Part shown: positions 6,532-7,452 of the stretch, in pieces
Position numbering within the stretch: position 1 is the first letter of the stretch
How the letters are laid out: every line of letters begins with the position of its first letter
NCBI GenBank assembly: GCA_903920835.1
Contig: CAIXNQ010000071.1
Span: 1 to 7,452, forward strand
Direction: 5' to 3'
Origin: an uncultured Bacteroidota bacterium
GTDB taxonomy: Bacteria > Bacteroidota > Bacteroidia > Flavobacteriales > Flavobacteriaceae
DNA: 7,452 bases
Notes under the pieces: generated by a model
Databases searched by the model: none
What the model saw: the letters and a program-made list of their open reading frames with translations, nothing else
What the model was told of the DNA's origin: nothing
Translations under genes and position numbers: made by a program

Positions 6532-6535
6532 TTTT
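6498..6535 (+). terminator. Strong intrinsic terminator
   Basis: AACTCGGTCA (6501-6510) pairs fully with TGACTGGGTT (6516-6525), using two G-U wobbles, around the 5-nt loop TTTGT. Three flanking A-U pairs can extend the stem. A run of seven T (6524-6530), then G and four more T, follows. Its right arm and tail lie inside the promoter at 6515-6545. Confidence 0.8.
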
Positions 6536-6545
6536 AATACATTTG
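6515..6545 (+). promoter_or_regulatory. Promoter of the DUF3108-kynA operon (TTG-N20-TACATTTG)
   Basis: TACATTTG at 6538-6545 matches TAnnTTTG exactly and TTG at 6515-6517 lies 20 nt upstream, the expected spacing. Transcription would begin near 6551, giving a leader of about 33 nt before the ATG at 6584. The -33 element lies in the loop/stem junction of the preceding terminator, so the two signals share bases. Confidence 0.6.
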
Positions 6546-6583
6546 GAACAAATTTTTAAAGTGTAGCAATATAATTTAAGGTT

Positions 6584-7363
6584 ATGAAAAAAGTACTTTT
6601 GTTAATAACAGTCTTTTGGACAACGGTTAGTTTTGATATACAAAAGGAATCAGCTTATGATTCGGGCGAGTGGTTTAAATTCAGAATTCATTATGGACTT
6701 ATAAATGCGGGCTACGCCACTTTAGAACTAAAAGAATCAGTAAGAAATAACAAAAAAATATTTCATGCTGTTGGCAATGGCTACTCCACTGGAATGACAA
6801 AATTATTTTTTAAAGTAGAAGACAATTACGAAAGCTATTTTGATAAATTAACAGGAAAACCCTATCAATACGTTAGAAAAATAAACGAAGGAGGATATAC
6901 TAAAAACCAAGAAGGCTTTTTTAATCAAGACAGCAACAAGATATTAGTTAAAGATTATAAAAACAATACCGAAAAAACCTTTGCTGTTTCAGAGAATGTT
7001 CAAGACATTATTTCTACATTTTATTACCTTCGAAATAATCCAAACGTTGACAAGTTAAAGGTCGGTGAATCTATAGCAGTTGATATGTTTTTTGATGATG
7101 AAATTACAAAATTTAAGTTAAAATTTATCGGTCGGGAAGATTTAGACACTAAATTTGGAACCATACCAACCATGATTTTTAGACCAATGGTTCAAACAGG
7201 AAGAATTTTTAAAGAACAAGAAAGCGTAACGGTTTGGATTTCAGACGACGATAATAAACTGCCAATTTGTATTAAAGCGAGTTTGGCAGTCGGTTCTCTA
7301 AAAGCTGATTTAGACAGTTTTAAAGGTCTAAGAAATTCATTTAGCATCAAAGCAAATCCCTAA
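6584..7363 (+). CDS. Secreted DUF3108-domain protein
   Basis: A 259-aa protein that I recognise as a DUF3108 member. MKKVLLLITVFWTTVSF is a plausible signal peptide (basic n-region, hydrophobic core), so the mature protein should be exported to the periplasm or outer envelope; no lipobox Cys is seen. The mature part starts with YDSGEWFKFRIHYGLINAG (25-43), the usual opening of this family, followed by repeated beta-strand patterns such as AGYATLEL and later KFKLKFIGRED, LDTKFGTIPTMIFRP and VWISDDDNKLPI. These suggest a large antiparallel beta fold. The family has no established biochemical function; a cell-envelope role is inferred from export. The gene has its own promoter and its stop TAA overlaps the kynA ATG by one base (TAATG), implying translational coupling. 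Confidence 0.88.
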   Translation: MKKVLLLITVFWTTVSFDIQKESAYDSGEWFKFRIHYGLINAGYATLELKESVRNNKKIFHAVGNGYSTGMTKLFFKVEDNYESYFDKLTGKPYQYVRKINEGGYTKNQEGFFNQDSNKILVKDYKNNTEKTFAVSENVQDIISTFYYLRNNPNVDKLKVGESIAVDMFFDDEITKFKLKFIGREDLDTKFGTIPTMIFRPMVQTGRIFKEQESVTVWISDDDNKLPICIKASLAVGSLKADLDSFKGLRNSFSIKANP

Positions 7364-7452
7364 TGAATGACATTTTAAATAAATTAGAACAAAAGTTCGA
7401 CGCAATTAATCAAAAAACCGAAACTCATTTAGAGGGACTTTTATGGTCAAAA
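7363..7452 (+). CDS. kynA: Tryptophan 2,3-dioxygenase, N-terminal fragment (cut by the window end)
   Basis: The ATG at 7363 overlaps the DUF3108 stop codon, and the frame stays open to the last base, giving 30 residues. They start MNDILNKLEQKFDAINQ and end with THLEGLLWSK. The YLEGLLWSKP-like stretch before the first catalytic-domain helix is characteristic of Bacteroidota tryptophan 2,3-dioxygenases as I recall them. The complete enzyme is a haem-dependent tetramer of cytosolic subunits that opens the indole ring of L-tryptophan to N-formylkynurenine, the first step of the kynurenine pathway. Catalytic residues lie beyond the window. The call rests on 30 residues plus the neighbouring aromatic amino-acid catabolism genes. 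Confidence 0.8.
   Translation, partial: MNDILNKLEQKFDAINQKTETHLEGLLWSK

Overview
The window looks like chromosomal DNA from a member of the Bacteroidota, most likely a Flavobacterium-like member of the Flavobacteriia. The reasons are AT-rich spacers, A-rich leaders without Shine-Dalgarno sequences, two matches to the Bacteroidota promoter (TTG, about 20 nt, TAnnTTTG), and protein sequences typical of that group. No mobile element, rRNA, tRNA or CRISPR array was seen.

Bases 1-397 hold no convincing gene. They contain a 21-bp tandem array (eight copies, with two diverged copies in the opposite orientation to its left), a terminator hairpin, and two short 7-nt-period repeats. Bases 398-2732 carry three minus-strand genes that read as one operon. 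In transcription order these are a 52-aa basic protein (2732-2574), a DJ-1/PfpI-superfamily protein resembling Hsp31/glyoxalase III (2522-1812), and an aldehyde dehydrogenase of the succinate-semialdehyde type (1780-398). The hairpin at 289-319 would end this transcript. Together they suggest handling of reactive aldehydes or general stress. A minus-strand three-BON-domain protein (3568-2897) with its own terminator lies just upstream.

After a divergent 390-bp spacer the plus strand turns to aromatic amino-acid breakdown. Homogentisate 1,2-dioxygenase (3959-5116) and 4-hydroxyphenylpyruvate dioxygenase (5135-6295) form a two-gene operon covering two consecutive steps of tyrosine degradation. 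A 288-bp spacer follows, with a promoter, an ATG-free stretch of about 110 nt ending in a strong intrinsic terminator (a candidate small RNA), and a second promoter overlapping that terminator. This second promoter would drive a secreted DUF3108 protein (6584-7363), whose stop codon overlaps the start of tryptophan 2,3-dioxygenase (kynA, 7363 to the window end, truncated by the window). Tyrosine and tryptophan catabolism therefore lie side by side but probably in separate transcripts.

The enzymes belong to well-known families. The least explained parts are the candidate small RNA with its terminator/promoter overlap, the 52-aa gene, the 15-bp palindrome before the stress operon, and the 7/21-nt repeats at the left edge. 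I see no clear evidence of an entirely new multi-gene system.
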